Shown here: positions 9,093-16,923 of the stretch, piece by piece
How the letters are laid out: every line of letters starts with the position of its first letter
Numbering within the stretch: the first letter of the stretch is position 1
DNA from: Methylobacterium frigidaeris
GTDB taxonomy: Bacteria > Pseudomonadota > Alphaproteobacteria > Rhizobiales > Beijerinckiaceae
Direction: 5' to 3'
Assembly (NCBI RefSeq): GCF_022179185.1
Contig: NZ_BPQJ01000009.1
Location: forward strand, 154,539 to 218,538
DNA: 64,000 bases
Made by a program: the position numbers and the translations under genes
Notes under the pieces: generated by a model
The model's database searches: none
What the model saw: only the letters and a program-made list of their open reading frames with translations
Told to the model about the DNA's origin: nothing

Positions 9093-9943
9093 GCGGCGTG
9101 CCCGTGGGAATGGTCGTGGTCTTGATCGTGCGACGGGTGGTCGTGCCTGGCCGCTGCGGCCGGGGCGCGGCACACGGGTGCGTCCTCGTCCCAGGCCTCG
9201 CAGAGCCGGCGGGCGCGGCGCAGGTTGTCGGCCGTCAGCACCTCTTGCGTCGCGCCCCACGCCACTGCCTCCCGGGCGAGCAGCAGGGTCGAGGGGAAGT
9301 GGCGGGCGACCTGGTCGAGGTCGTGCAGCACCGCCACGACGGTGCGGCCTTCCGCGTGCCAGCCGTGGACCAGCCCCAGCAGCTCGTCGGTGGTGCGGGC
9401 GTCGATCGCCGCGAAGGGCTCGTCGAGCAGGATCACCCGTGCATCCTGGAGCAGGACGCGGGCGAACAGGGCCCGGCGGAGCTGGCCGCCCGATAGCGTG
9501 CCGATCGGCCGGCGCTCGAACCCGGTGAGCCCCACCGCCGCCAAAGCCGCCTCGACGGCGGCCCGGTAGGCTTTGAGCGAGCGCCAGGGCCCGACCCGGC
9601 GCCACAGCCCCATCGCCACGAGATCGAACACGCCGACCGGAAAGGCCCGGTCGATCTCGGCGGCCTGGGGCAGGTAGGCGATGTCCTGCCGCGCCAGCCC
9701 CGAGCGGCCGACCTCGCCCTCCAGCGGCGCGATCTCGCCCATGATGCCCTTGAGCAGGGTCGACTTGCCGGCGCCGTTCGGTCCGACCACCGCGGTGAGC
9801 GAACCGGCTAAGATCGTGCCGTCGAGGTGGTGGACCGCCGGGTGGCGGGCATAACCGAGGGTGAGGCCGCGCAGCACCAGGGTGCCGCCCGGTGCGGGAT
9901 GCAGGGTGCCGCCAGGCAGGGAATGTTTGAGCGGTGCCGTCAC
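9089..9943 (-). CDS. znuC: zinc ABC transporter ATP-binding protein ZnuC
   Basis: A 284-residue ABC ATPase. It shows the Walker A loop GPNGAGKST, a Q-loop region AYLPQAAEIDRAFP, the signature LSGGQLRRALFARVL, Walker B VILLDEPFAAID and the H-loop VLHDLDQV. A C-terminal tail rich in His and Asp ([18 protein letters not shown]) may bind zinc. Such tails are common in zinc-uptake ATPases. The GTG start at 9943 is preferred over longer readings because the family N-terminus begins shortly after, and because it overlaps a small upstream membrane-protein frame. It energises zinc import with ZnuB. Confidence 0.92.
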   Translation of the reverse strand: MTAPLKHSLPGGTLHPAPGGTLVLRGLTLGYARHPAVHHLDGTILAGSLTAVVGPNGAGKSTLLKGIMGEIAPLEGEVGRSGLARQDIAYLPQAAEIDRAFPVGVFDLVAMGLWRRVGPWRSLKAYRAAVEAALAAVGLTGFERRPIGTLSGGQLRRALFARVLLQDARVILLDEPFAAIDARTTDELLGLVHGWHAEGRTVVAVLHDLDQVARHFPSTLLLAREAVAWGATQEVLTADNLRRARRLCEAWDEDAPVCRAPAAAARHDHPSHDQDHDHSHGHAA

Positions 9944-10158
9944 GCCGTCGCCCAGCCGATCAGGGCCCAGAGCGCCGCCGCCAGCAGCGCGGCCACGGCG
10001 AGGCGCGGCCCGATCCCTTGCCGCAGCAGGGAGAAGGGCGCCGCTTGAGGACGCGGAGCGGCGTCGGTCCGCAGAGCGGGGGCATGAGGATGCGGCATCG
10101 GCGAATCGGTCGCTCGGGTCCGGGTCGCGCCCTCGGCGGGCGCCGGTGCGAACCCCAT
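9940..10158 (-). CDS. small single-pass membrane protein upstream of znuC (hypothetical)
   Basis: A short frame ends in a single strong hydrophobic segment (RLAVAALLAAALWALIGWATA) and its stop overlaps the znuC GTG start, as expected for a coupled first gene of the zinc operon. The start is unclear. ATG at 10158 gives 72 residues, ATG at 10098 gives 52, and a TTG at 10185 gives 81. The N-terminal part is Pro/His/Ala-rich without known motifs. Its position directly behind the putative Zur operator suggests zinc-regulated expression. It is not recognised as a known family and may be non-coding leader sequence. Confidence 0.35.
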   Translation of the reverse strand: MGFAPAPAEGATRTRATDSPMPHPHAPALRTDAAPRPQAAPFSLLRQGIGPRLAVAALLAAALWALIGWATA

Positions 10159-10193
10159 ATGAGGGGCGGCCGGCTGCCGACCCAACGCGGATC

Positions 10194-10206
10194 GTTACAC
10201 TGTAAC
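10194..10206. promoter_or_regulatory. candidate Zur operator
   Basis: A perfect 13-base palindrome, GTTACACTGTAAC, lies between the divergent znu operon and zur, 57 bases before the zur ATG and upstream of the znuC leader. Zur boxes of alphaproteobacteria are AT-biased palindromes built around GTTA...TAAC, so base pattern and position both fit. One site here could control both transcription units. The assignment is by pattern and context only. Confidence 0.6.
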
Positions 10207-10263
10207 AGGCAGGGTCTGTCAACCGCCGCCGGGTTGGGGTAGGACGGCGCGGGAGGGTGTCGG

Positions 10264-10794
10264 ATGGACGAGCACGGAACCTGCGGGCATCACGGTCACG
10301 CGCATGGCCGAGATGGACATGGTCCGGCCCGGACGGCCGACCTGGTCGCGCGGGCCGAGCGGCTGGCGCAGGATCTCGGCCTGCAGTTCACGGCCCTGCG
10401 CCGCCGTACCCTGGAAGTGGTGGCGGAGGAGGGGCGCCCGCTCGGCGCCTACGACATCGCCGAGCGCCTGAGCGCCCCGGGCAAGCGCGTCGCCGCGGTC
10501 TCGGTTTACCGCGCTCTCGACTTCCTGACCGAGCACGGCCTCGTCCACCGCATCGCCAGCCGCAACGCCTTCGTGCCCTGCGAGCACGGTCACGGCGCCG
10601 GCGAGAGCGCGGTCTTCCTGATCTGCCGCAGTTGCGGCAGCGTGGACGAGACGATCTCGGCCGAGATCGAGCGCAGCCTGGACCGGACGCTAGCCCAGGC
10701 CGGGTTCAAGCCGGCGAGCCGGATCGTCGAGATCGAGGGGGAGTGCGGGGCGTGCCAGGGGCGGGGGGAGTGCGGCCGGTTGGAGCCGCGCTGA
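10264..10794 (+). CDS. zur: zinc uptake regulator Zur (Fur family)
   Basis: A 176-residue Fur-family repressor. The N-terminus is His-rich (CGHHGHAHGRDGHGP). A winged-helix domain follows with VSVYRALDFLTEHGLVHRI as the recognition region. The metal-binding half has FVPCEHGH, a structural zinc pair CRSCG, and a second pair CGACQGRGEC close to the C-terminus. Location opposite znuC/znuB and the palindrome in between support zinc (Zur) rather than iron specificity. Zinc-bound Zur would repress zinc import and probably its own gene. Confidence 0.88.
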   Translation: MDEHGTCGHHGHAHGRDGHGPARTADLVARAERLAQDLGLQFTALRRRTLEVVAEEGRPLGAYDIAERLSAPGKRVAAVSVYRALDFLTEHGLVHRIASRNAFVPCEHGHGAGESAVFLICRSCGSVDETISAEIERSLDRTLAQAGFKPASRIVEIEGECGACQGRGECGRLEPR

Positions 10795-11097
10795 GCAGCA
10801 ATCGGCATAATCACCGCTGCCTCGTTTCGCTCTCGACCGCCATGCATACACCGAGATTGCCTGCTCGGAATGTCCTTGATCTCCCAGGTGGAACGGCAGA
10901 ATTTTGTCGGCTTGGTGCCGTTGCCTTTGCGGCATGTCGGGTCGATCGCCACTCGAGTTACGATACAGGTTGCTGACGGCGCAGGCCTCGACGGTCTGAC
11001 GCAAGGCCGGGAAATCTGTTTCTCGTCGTCGACGCGTTGACAGGAAACGGAATTCAAGATCTGCTCTCGGAAAGCCACAGATCAGCGAGCTTCGGTC
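10795..11097. other. intergenic region, no gene recognised
   Basis: About 300 bases of lower-GC sequence between zur and the next gene. No open frame with family resemblance was found on either strand. It probably contains the promoter of the downstream trypsin-fold gene. The unusual base composition continues into that gene, which fits a transferred segment. Confidence 0.4.
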
Positions 11098-12351
11098 ATG
11101 TCTCGTTCCGGTTCGAGCGCTGGCCATGGGACATCTGACGGCGATGGAGCGCGCTTTGCACAGCTCGTCAGCTGGCTCGACGCCCATGCCGACGCGCTCC
11201 TGGATGATCCTGCCAACAATCTGATCGGTGTCGGAATCGGCAAAAAGAGTGCAGGTCCGCTTTCCGACGAATCTCCGTTCTGCATAACAGACTTCGTTGA
11301 GAAGAAGCTGCCCGAGAAGACCGTCAAGGCACAGGGAATACCGCTCTTCGCCGCAGCGGCCGCATCGGTGACCGGGATAGGCCGTCCGAGAGATCTTCCG
11401 TTTGAGATCGATCTCGTCGAGACTGGAGCGCGGTTCAAGGCACAGCCTGGCCTCAAGGTTCCGGAGTCGCAGCGTGGCCTTCATGGCGGCATGCCGCCGA
11501 CCCTCGACCTACAGAAGCGGTTTCGCGTCCTGCGCGCAGGACTCGGGATCACCAATCCGCAGAGGGCCTATCCGCACACGCTGTCGGTCGGCACGCTCGG
11601 TTTCTTCGTCATCGACGATCAGGGCCGTCAGTACCTGGTGTCGAACAACCACGTCATCGCTGCCGAGAATGCAGGCAAGAAGGGTGATGCCATCGTGCAG
11701 CCCGGAACGCTCGATCTGACGGCGAGCGAACTAGCTCTGATGAGCACGCCGGCCAAGCTGAACGCACAGCTGAAGATCGCGAGCTTGTCCGGCTGGATCG
11801 ACATCCAGTTCCATGGGCCGACCGGGATCCCGTTCAACGACGTGGATTGCGCGGCGGCCGAGCTCGCGGTGGCCGAACTCGCGGCGGCGAAACGCGATGT
11901 GACGGAGATCGCGCGGATCGGGCTCGGTGGCAATCTCAGGGGCGTCGCCACTCCCTTCGCGGTCGATCCCGTCACGGGCCAGGTCGCGGGATCGACCCGG
12001 GTCTACAAGGCCGGTCGCACGACGGGTTGGACCGAGGGCGACGTCACGCAACTCGCCGTCGTGACGGACGTGACATATGGTGCCGGCCTCGCGCGGTTTC
12101 GCAACCAGATCGGCATCCAGGCGTCGCAGCGCGCCCTCCAGGAAAAAACCCCAAGCATCCTGGAGCAGATCCCCGTGTCGGCCGCCCAGCTTTCCCTGCC
12201 TCTCGACGGTCGCGGGGCCCGCATCCGAGCGAGCGTCAAGTCGAACGAGCGGGCCCAGGTACCATCGCGGGTCAATGTCGAGATCGACGGTCATCACGTA
12301 ACGATCCCGATCGAGGCTGTCGACGATTACGCGGAATACAAGGCCTACTGA
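11098..12351 (+). CDS. trypsin-fold (S1-like) protein lacking a recognisable catalytic serine
   Basis: A 417-residue cytoplasmic-looking protein without signal peptide or membrane segment. The central part resembles bacterial chymotrypsin-like proteins. His185 lies in YLVSNNHVIA, a candidate Asp250 in FNDVDCAAAEL, and the usual KAGRTTGWTEG motif follows. The GDSGS motif expected after it is absent in all three forward frames. The sequence instead runs on to a C-terminal segment (VPSRVNVEIDGHHVTIPIEAV) that looks like the strand normally found at the N-terminus of such proteins. GC content and codon use are lower than in neighbours, suggesting transfer. Function is unknown and it is probably not an active protease. 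Confidence 0.7.
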   Translation: MSRSGSSAGHGTSDGDGARFAQLVSWLDAHADALLDDPANNLIGVGIGKKSAGPLSDESPFCITDFVEKKLPEKTVKAQGIPLFAAAAASVTGIGRPRDLPFEIDLVETGARFKAQPGLKVPESQRGLHGGMPPTLDLQKRFRVLRAGLGITNPQRAYPHTLSVGTLGFFVIDDQGRQYLVSNNHVIAAENAGKKGDAIVQPGTLDLTASELALMSTPAKLNAQLKIASLSGWIDIQFHGPTGIPFNDVDCAAAELAVAELAAAKRDVTEIARIGLGGNLRGVATPFAVDPVTGQVAGSTRVYKAGRTTGWTEGDVTQLAVVTDVTYGAGLARFRNQIGIQASQRALQEKTPSILEQIPVSAAQLSLPLDGRGARIRASVKSNERAQVPSRVNVEIDGHHVTIPIEAVDDYAEYKAY

Positions 12352-12519
12352 ACAGGGGCATGACGCGAACGCATCGTCGCAGGCGCACCGGGGACGTCAA
12401 CCGGACGCGCACGGTGCGGCGCGTCCGAGTCACGTCGAGGAAAAGCGGTCTCGCGTGTCGTCGTGATCTGGACCACCCGAGATCGGACCTCGCCATGGCA
12501 CCGCACGTCGTCACGCCCC

Positions 12520-14016
12520 TCAATACGCGTTCCTGAACGCACTCCTCGCCACCACCGTCATCACCACGATCCGCAGATCGAACCACAACGACCAATTGTC
12601 GATGTAGAACAGGTCGTGCTCCACCCTCCGCTGCATGTCCGCGTCGGTCAGGGTCTCCCCGCGCAGCCCGTTCACCTGCGCCCAGCCGGTGATCCCCGGC
12701 CGCACGTTATGGCGCCGGGCATAGAGCGCGATGCGGCGCTCGAAGCTGCGGTCGTGGGCGACGGCGTGGGGGCGGGGGCCGACCAGCGACATGTCGCCCC
12801 GGATCACGTTGAGGAGCTGGGGCAGTTCGTCGAGGTTGGTACGGCGCAGGAAGCGGCCGATCCGGGTGATGCGGTCGTCGTCGCGGGTCGCCTGGCGGAA
12901 GGCAGCGCCGGCGTCGCTGCGCATGCTGCGGAACTTGAACACCCAGAACGCCTCCTGATTGAAGCCGTAGCGCTTCTGGCGAAACAGGCTCGGGCCCCGG
13001 CTGTCCAGGCGGATCAGGATCGCGATCAGAAGCAGCAGCGGCGAGAGCGCCACGAGCGCCAGCGACGCCACCACGACGTCGAAGGTGCGCTTGGCGGCGA
13101 TCTCCAGGGGGGTGAGGGGCGCGCGACCGACATTGATGCCCGTCAGCAGGCCGACCCGGCCGAGACGGACGTCGCTGAAGCGGTCCATCACCCGCCCCGG
13201 GCGCAGGTGCAGGGCGACCGGTACCCGCAGGAAGGCGTCGACGCAGGCCTCCAGGTCCTCGACCTCGGCCCAGGGCACGAGCACGAACACGTCGTCGGGC
13301 CGCAGGAAGCGCACCACCGAGACGCTCAGGTCGAGATCCTCGGCGAGCTGGGTTCGGCGCGCCTCCGGGTCGGTGCCGGGGGCGACGCTGCGCAGGGTGC
13401 TGACGCCGATCACCCTGAGGCCCAGGGCCGCGGTGTCGTGCGTGGCGTAGAAGCTCGCGACGTCGTCCTCGTAGCCGATCAGGTGGATGCGGCGGGCCGA
13501 ATCGGAGCGGGGAGTGATGAGCCGGCGCACCAGGGCGACGGTGACGAAGCGGGTGGCGACGAGGGTCGGCAGGCCGGTGAGGAAGGTCGCGAGCGCCGCG
13601 GCGCGGGAATGGTCGCCCGTGGTCTTGCTGAGGAAGCCGAGGACCAGCACCACCGCCCAGGCGCCGAGCCACAGGCTGACCGTCCGGCGCAGATGGGGGG
13701 CGCGGGCGAGATAGTTCTCGATGCTGTACTCGCCCCGCGCGACGTTCGGCAGCACCACGAACAGGCCGAGGAACAGGCCGATCGCCAGGGACGGGCCGAG
13801 TTCGGGCTGTCGCTCGTAGGAGACGAGGTGGTAGATCATCTCACAGGCGAGCCCGGTGACGGTCACGGCGGCGAGCTCGGCGAGCGCCGCGCTGCCCGCG
13901 ATCGCGACGCGCAGGGCGGCCCGGCCGCGGCGGGGCAGGAGCGCGTTCCAGACCGCGCGTGCCTCCGACGAGGCGAGGTTGGCGTTGCCGTTCTCCGGGA
14001 ACCGTTCGTGTCGCAT
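12520..14016 (-). CDS. undecaprenyl-phosphate sugar phosphotransferase (exopolysaccharide initiation)
   Basis: A 498-residue polyprenyl glycosylphosphotransferase. Several N-terminal membrane segments (about residues 35-170) are followed by a soluble CoA-binding-like domain and then the conserved catalytic domain starting at KRTFDVVVASLALVALSP. The latter shows the family motifs FRQKRYGFN, FKFRSM, DELPQLLNVIRGDMSLVGPRP and RPGITGWAQVNGLRG. The enzyme transfers a sugar-1-phosphate, usually glucose or galactose, from UDP-sugar to undecaprenyl phosphate at the inner membrane, the first step of repeat-unit assembly. No other polysaccharide genes adjoin it. The ATG at 14016 gives the expected N-terminus. 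Confidence 0.9.
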   Translation of the reverse strand: MRHERFPENGNANLASSEARAVWNALLPRRGRAALRVAIAGSAALAELAAVTVTGLACEMIYHLVSYERQPELGPSLAIGLFLGLFVVLPNVARGEYSIENYLARAPHLRRTVSLWLGAWAVVLVLGFLSKTTGDHSRAAALATFLTGLPTLVATRFVTVALVRRLITPRSDSARRIHLIGYEDDVASFYATHDTAALGLRVIGVSTLRSVAPGTDPEARRTQLAEDLDLSVSVVRFLRPDDVFVLVPWAEVEDLEACVDAFLRVPVALHLRPGRVMDRFSDVRLGRVGLLTGINVGRAPLTPLEIAAKRTFDVVVASLALVALSPLLLLIAILIRLDSRGPSLFRQKRYGFNQEAFWVFKFRSMRSDAGAAFRQATRDDDRITRIGRFLRRTNLDELPQLLNVIRGDMSLVGPRPHAVAHDRSFERRIALYARRHNVRPGITGWAQVNGLRGETLTDADMQRRVEHDLFYIDNWSLWFDLRIVVMTVVARSAFRNAY

Positions 14017-14282
14017 GGCGAGATGACCCGTGACCGCGTCTGTGCCGGTGCGGGACGGACCGGGCGGGACCGTGCCGTTTCCGCACGCGCCCCGGGCCGC
14101 CGCCGGCTGGTTGACGGTCAGTCAGCAAGCCCGGGACCGACGGCATCCCAGCCCTGCGGCGGAGTCCGGGACGGGCGGATGCGGCGGGTGTATGGGAGGA
14201 TCGCCGTAACCCCCTGGATCTTCGACGGGCGGCGCGGCGAGAGCGGCCGGCGTGAGGGCCGCCGGGGGGAGCGGACCGAGCG

Positions 14283-15560
14283 ATGGATGCGCGAGCGAGC
14301 GAGGGCGGCGTGGCCGCGGAGGCGTCGGTGACCGGGCCGCCGCAGGTGGACGCCGTGAGCAGGGTCGCCGCGCCGGCCGCGGCGGCGGGACCGGCGGCCG
14401 TAGTGCTCGGGGGCCTGAGCCTGTCGCACCTCCTCAACGACATGATCCAGTCGCTGCTGCCGGCGATCTACCCTCTCCTGAAGCAGGCCTACGCCCTCGA
14501 TTTCGGCCAGATCGGCTTCCTGACCCTGGCGTTCCAGCTCACCGCCTCGCTGCTGCAGCCGGTGGTCGGCCTGTTCACCGACAAGCGGCCGATGCCGTTC
14601 TCGCTCGCCACCGGCATGCTGCTCTCGCTCTGCGGCCTGCTGCTCCTGTCCCATGCCGGCTCGTACGGCCTGCTCGTCATGGCCGCTTGCCTCGTCGGCC
14701 TCGGCTCGGCGATCTTCCACCCGGAGGCCTCGCGGGTCGCCCGCCTCGCCTCGGGCGGGCGCTACGGACTGGCCCAGTCGGTGTTCCAGGTCGGCGGCAA
14801 TGCCGGCTCGGCGCTCGGACCGCTGCTCGCCGCCTTCATCGTGGTGCCGCTCGGCCAGCCGAGCGTCGCGCTGTTCGCGGTCGCGGCGCTCGCCGGGTTC
14901 GTGGTGCTGAGCCTCGTCGGGCGCTGGTACCGCGACCGTCTCCGGGCCGGGGCCGCGCGGGCCAAGAAGGGGGCCGCGGCCATCCGCGCCCTGCCGCGAG
15001 CCAAGGTGGTGCAGACCATCGCGGTGCTGCTGGTGCTGATCTTCTCCAAGTATTTCTACATGGCGAGCCTCAGCTCGTACTTCACCTTCTACCTGATCCA
15101 CCGCTTCGGCGTGTCGGTGCAGCAGTCGCAGCTCTACCTGTTCGTGTTCCTCGGGGCGGTCGCCGCCGGCACGGTGGCGGGCGGGCCGATCGGCGACCGG
15201 TTCGGCCGCAAGGTGGTGATCTGGGGCTCGATCCTCGGCGTCCTGCCCTTCACCCTGGCGCTGCCCCACGCCAACCTGTTCTGGACCGTGGCGTTGACCG
15301 TGCCGATCGGCCTGATCCTGGCCTCGGCGATGCCGGCGATCCTGGTCTACGCCCAGGAACTCCTGCCCGGGCGGGTCGGGCTGGTGGGCGGCCTGTTCTT
15401 CGGCTTCGCCTTCGGGATGGGAGGTCTCGGCGCCGCGGTCCTGGGCGAGATCGCCGACCGCACCAGCATCGAGTACGTCTACGGGATCTGCGCCTTCCTG
15501 CCGGCGGTGGGCCTTCTCGCGGCGTTCCTGCCGCGGCTCGACCCGCCCAAGGCGGCCTGA
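14283..15560 (+). CDS. fsr: MFS transporter, fosmidomycin-resistance (Fsr) type
   Basis: A 425-residue major facilitator with about 12 hydrophobic segments. The first helix region LSLSHLLNDMIQSLLPAIYPLLK, the loop GLFTDKRPMPFSLATGM and FHPEASRVARLASGGRYGLAQSVFQVGGNAG are diagnostic of the Fsr subfamily of proton-driven efflux pumps. The N-terminal 35 residues are Ala/Gly-rich and probably cytoplasmic. The natural substrate is unknown, since fosmidomycin is only the compound by which the Escherichia coli protein was named. The 3' end of the gene lies within an 18-bp tandem repeat. Confidence 0.88.
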   Translation: MDARASEGGVAAEASVTGPPQVDAVSRVAAPAAAAGPAAVVLGGLSLSHLLNDMIQSLLPAIYPLLKQAYALDFGQIGFLTLAFQLTASLLQPVVGLFTDKRPMPFSLATGMLLSLCGLLLLSHAGSYGLLVMAACLVGLGSAIFHPEASRVARLASGGRYGLAQSVFQVGGNAGSALGPLLAAFIVVPLGQPSVALFAVAALAGFVVLSLVGRWYRDRLRAGAARAKKGAAAIRALPRAKVVQTIAVLLVLIFSKYFYMASLSSYFTFYLIHRFGVSVQQSQLYLFVFLGAVAAGTVAGGPIGDRFGRKVVIWGSILGVLPFTLALPHANLFWTVALTVPIGLILASAMPAILVYAQELLPGRVGLVGGLFFGFAFGMGGLGAAVLGEIADRTSIEYVYGICAFLPAVGLLAAFLPRLDPPKAA

Positions 15561-15595
15561 ACCGTGAAGGCGGCCTGAACCGTGAAGGCGGCCTG
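15549..15595 (+). repeat. 18-bp tandem repeat (about 2.6 units) across the MFS stop codon
   Basis: The unit AAGGCGGCCTGAACCGTG occurs at 15549-15566 and 15567-15584, followed by a partial third copy to 15595. The first copy contains the last codons and TGA stop of the MFS gene. Each complete unit carries an in-frame stop, so expansion does not lengthen the protein. It looks like a slippage duplication, and the partial unit also forms part of a small hairpin (GCGGCCT / AGGCCGC at 15588-15605). Confidence 0.85.
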
Positions 15596-15620
15596 GAGAG
15601 GCCGCTGAAGGTCGACGACA

Positions 15621-15653
15621 GGTGCGGGAGCGGCCTCGATCCGCCCCCGCACC
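15621..15653. terminator. hairpin between convergent genes, probable bidirectional terminator
   Basis: GGTGCGGG-A-GCGG pairs with CCGC-C-CCCGCACC around a short loop. The hairpin sits between the end of the MFS gene and the convergent end of the heme-monooxygenase-like gene. There is no T-tract, so termination efficiency is uncertain. Confidence 0.5.
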
Positions 15654-15659
15654 TCACCG

Positions 15660-15980
15660 TCACTCGGCCCGGGCGACGGTCTGGATCGTCTCGAATCCTT
15701 CGAATTGCGGGTGGCCGAGATAGAGCGGCTTCGTCCCCGGGGCGCGGCTATGGGCCTTGCGGAACTGCTCGGAACGAGTCCACGCCTCGAAATCGGCCTT
15801 CGAGGACCAGATCGTGTGCGAGGCGTAGAGGACGTGGTCCTCGTACTCGGGCCCGCGCAGGAGGTGGAACTCGACGAAGCCCGGCATCTCCCCCAGATGG
15901 CTGTCGCGCCCGAGCCAAACCTGCTCGAAGTCCTGGGTGGCATCCTTGTAGACCTTGAACCGGTTCATGGCGATAAACAT
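15660..15980 (-). CDS. IsdG/HmoA-like antibiotic-biosynthesis-monooxygenase fold protein
   Basis: A 106-residue ferredoxin-like ABM-domain protein. The sequence MNRFKVYKDATQDFEQVWLGRDSHLGEMPGFVEFHLLRG and the later WSSKADFEAWTRSEQFRKAH place Asn, Trp and His as in the heme-degrading IsdG/HmoA enzymes. Their catalytic triad is Asn-Trp-His. It may therefore open heme and release iron, which is an inference from motif. ATG at 15980 is used, and ATG at 15968 is an alternative that begins exactly at the conserved MNRF. It stands alone, convergent to the MFS gene. Confidence 0.78.
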   Translation of the reverse strand: MFIAMNRFKVYKDATQDFEQVWLGRDSHLGEMPGFVEFHLLRGPEYEDHVLYASHTIWSSKADFEAWTRSEQFRKAHSRAPGTKPLYLGHPQFEGFETIQTVARAE

Positions 15981-16497
15981 GACGGGCACCCCTCTTGGCG
16001 TTCTCTCGGACGTACGGCCTCGGTCGAGAAGATGGGAACCGCTCCGCCATCGGCAAGGTGACCCTCCAGGGCGGCTGGAACCCGCCGGACGGCAACCGGT
16101 GCGGGCGGTGCAACTCAGTATTTTTTTCACCTTTGTTCCCTTGGGGAATTCGCTCGGAGCGTGTAGACGTGAGTTGGGTTGCATGGCAGACCCGCATCCG
16201 TGTCGTCAGCCTGGCAGCAGGACGGCCTTGAGCGGACGAGGACGACTGGTTTTTCGCACATTCCAATCCGGTTCGACCGCCCCGATGGGGTGGGCGCGCC
16301 GGGACCGGACCGGGCGAACGACGGATTGAGCGGACCGGATGCGAGACGTCCTCGCCGCCGGCCCGAGGACGAACATCCGCGAGGTCGCCGGAGCGGGGAG
16401 CGCCGGGAATGTCGCGGGCAGGAACGACGCGGGACGGCGGCCCTCCGGAATCGGGGGAGGGGGCTTCCGGCAGGCAGCACGAAGATGTTGAGGACCG
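15981..16497. other. intergenic region with an AT-rich tract, no gene recognised
   Basis: About 517 bases between two divergent genes. No frame here shows family resemblance or plausible start signals. A conspicuous AT-rich stretch near 16113-16150, with a run of seven T, stands out from the GC-rich surroundings and is a likely promoter region for one or both flanking genes. The remainder is unremarkable. Confidence 0.35.
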
Positions 16498-16914
16498 ATG
16501 CCCAAGCAAACCACTGAGGTCGACCGTCTCGTCGGAGTCCGCATCACGGCCCTGCGCAAGGCCAAGGGGCTGAGCCAGACCGCCCTCGGCAACGCCGTCG
16601 GCGTGACCTTCCAGCAAGTGCAGAAATACGAGAAGGGCCAGAACCGCGTCGGCGCCGGCCGCCTGCGCGAGATCGCCCGATTGCTTGAAGTGCCGGTCTC
16701 GGCCTTCTTCGAGGACCAGACCGGCGGCGAGACCAGCGACGACAACGTGTTCGGCTTCCTGAGCGCGCAAGGTGCCATCGAGCTGCTGCGCGCCTACGTC
16801 CAGATCGAGGACGAGCAGCTGCGCCGCGAGGTGCTGGCGATCGTGCGCTCCGCAGCCCGCCTGGGCCGCCACGCCTCCGTGGCGAACGGCGAGGACAACG
16901 CCGCTGCCGGGTAG
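16498..16914 (+). CDS. XRE-family helix-turn-helix transcriptional regulator
   Basis: A 138-residue DNA-binding protein. The Cro/CI-type HTH occupies roughly residues 12-68 (VRITALRKAKGLSQTALGNAVGVTFQQVQKYEKGQNRVGAGRL). It is followed by a short effector-less tail with QGAIELLRAYVQIEDEQLRREVLAIVRSAA. This layout is typical of a Rhizobiales regulator group that includes PraR of Rhizobium, a repressor of surface attachment and quorum-sensing genes. Its targets here are unknown. It ends 9 bases before the convergent cobB, to which it need not be related. Confidence 0.85.
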   Translation: MPKQTTEVDRLVGVRITALRKAKGLSQTALGNAVGVTFQQVQKYEKGQNRVGAGRLREIARLLEVPVSAFFEDQTGGETSDDNVFGFLSAQGAIELLRAYVQIEDEQLRREVLAIVRSAARLGRHASVANGEDNAAAG

Positions 16915-16923
16915 GGCCTGCGC

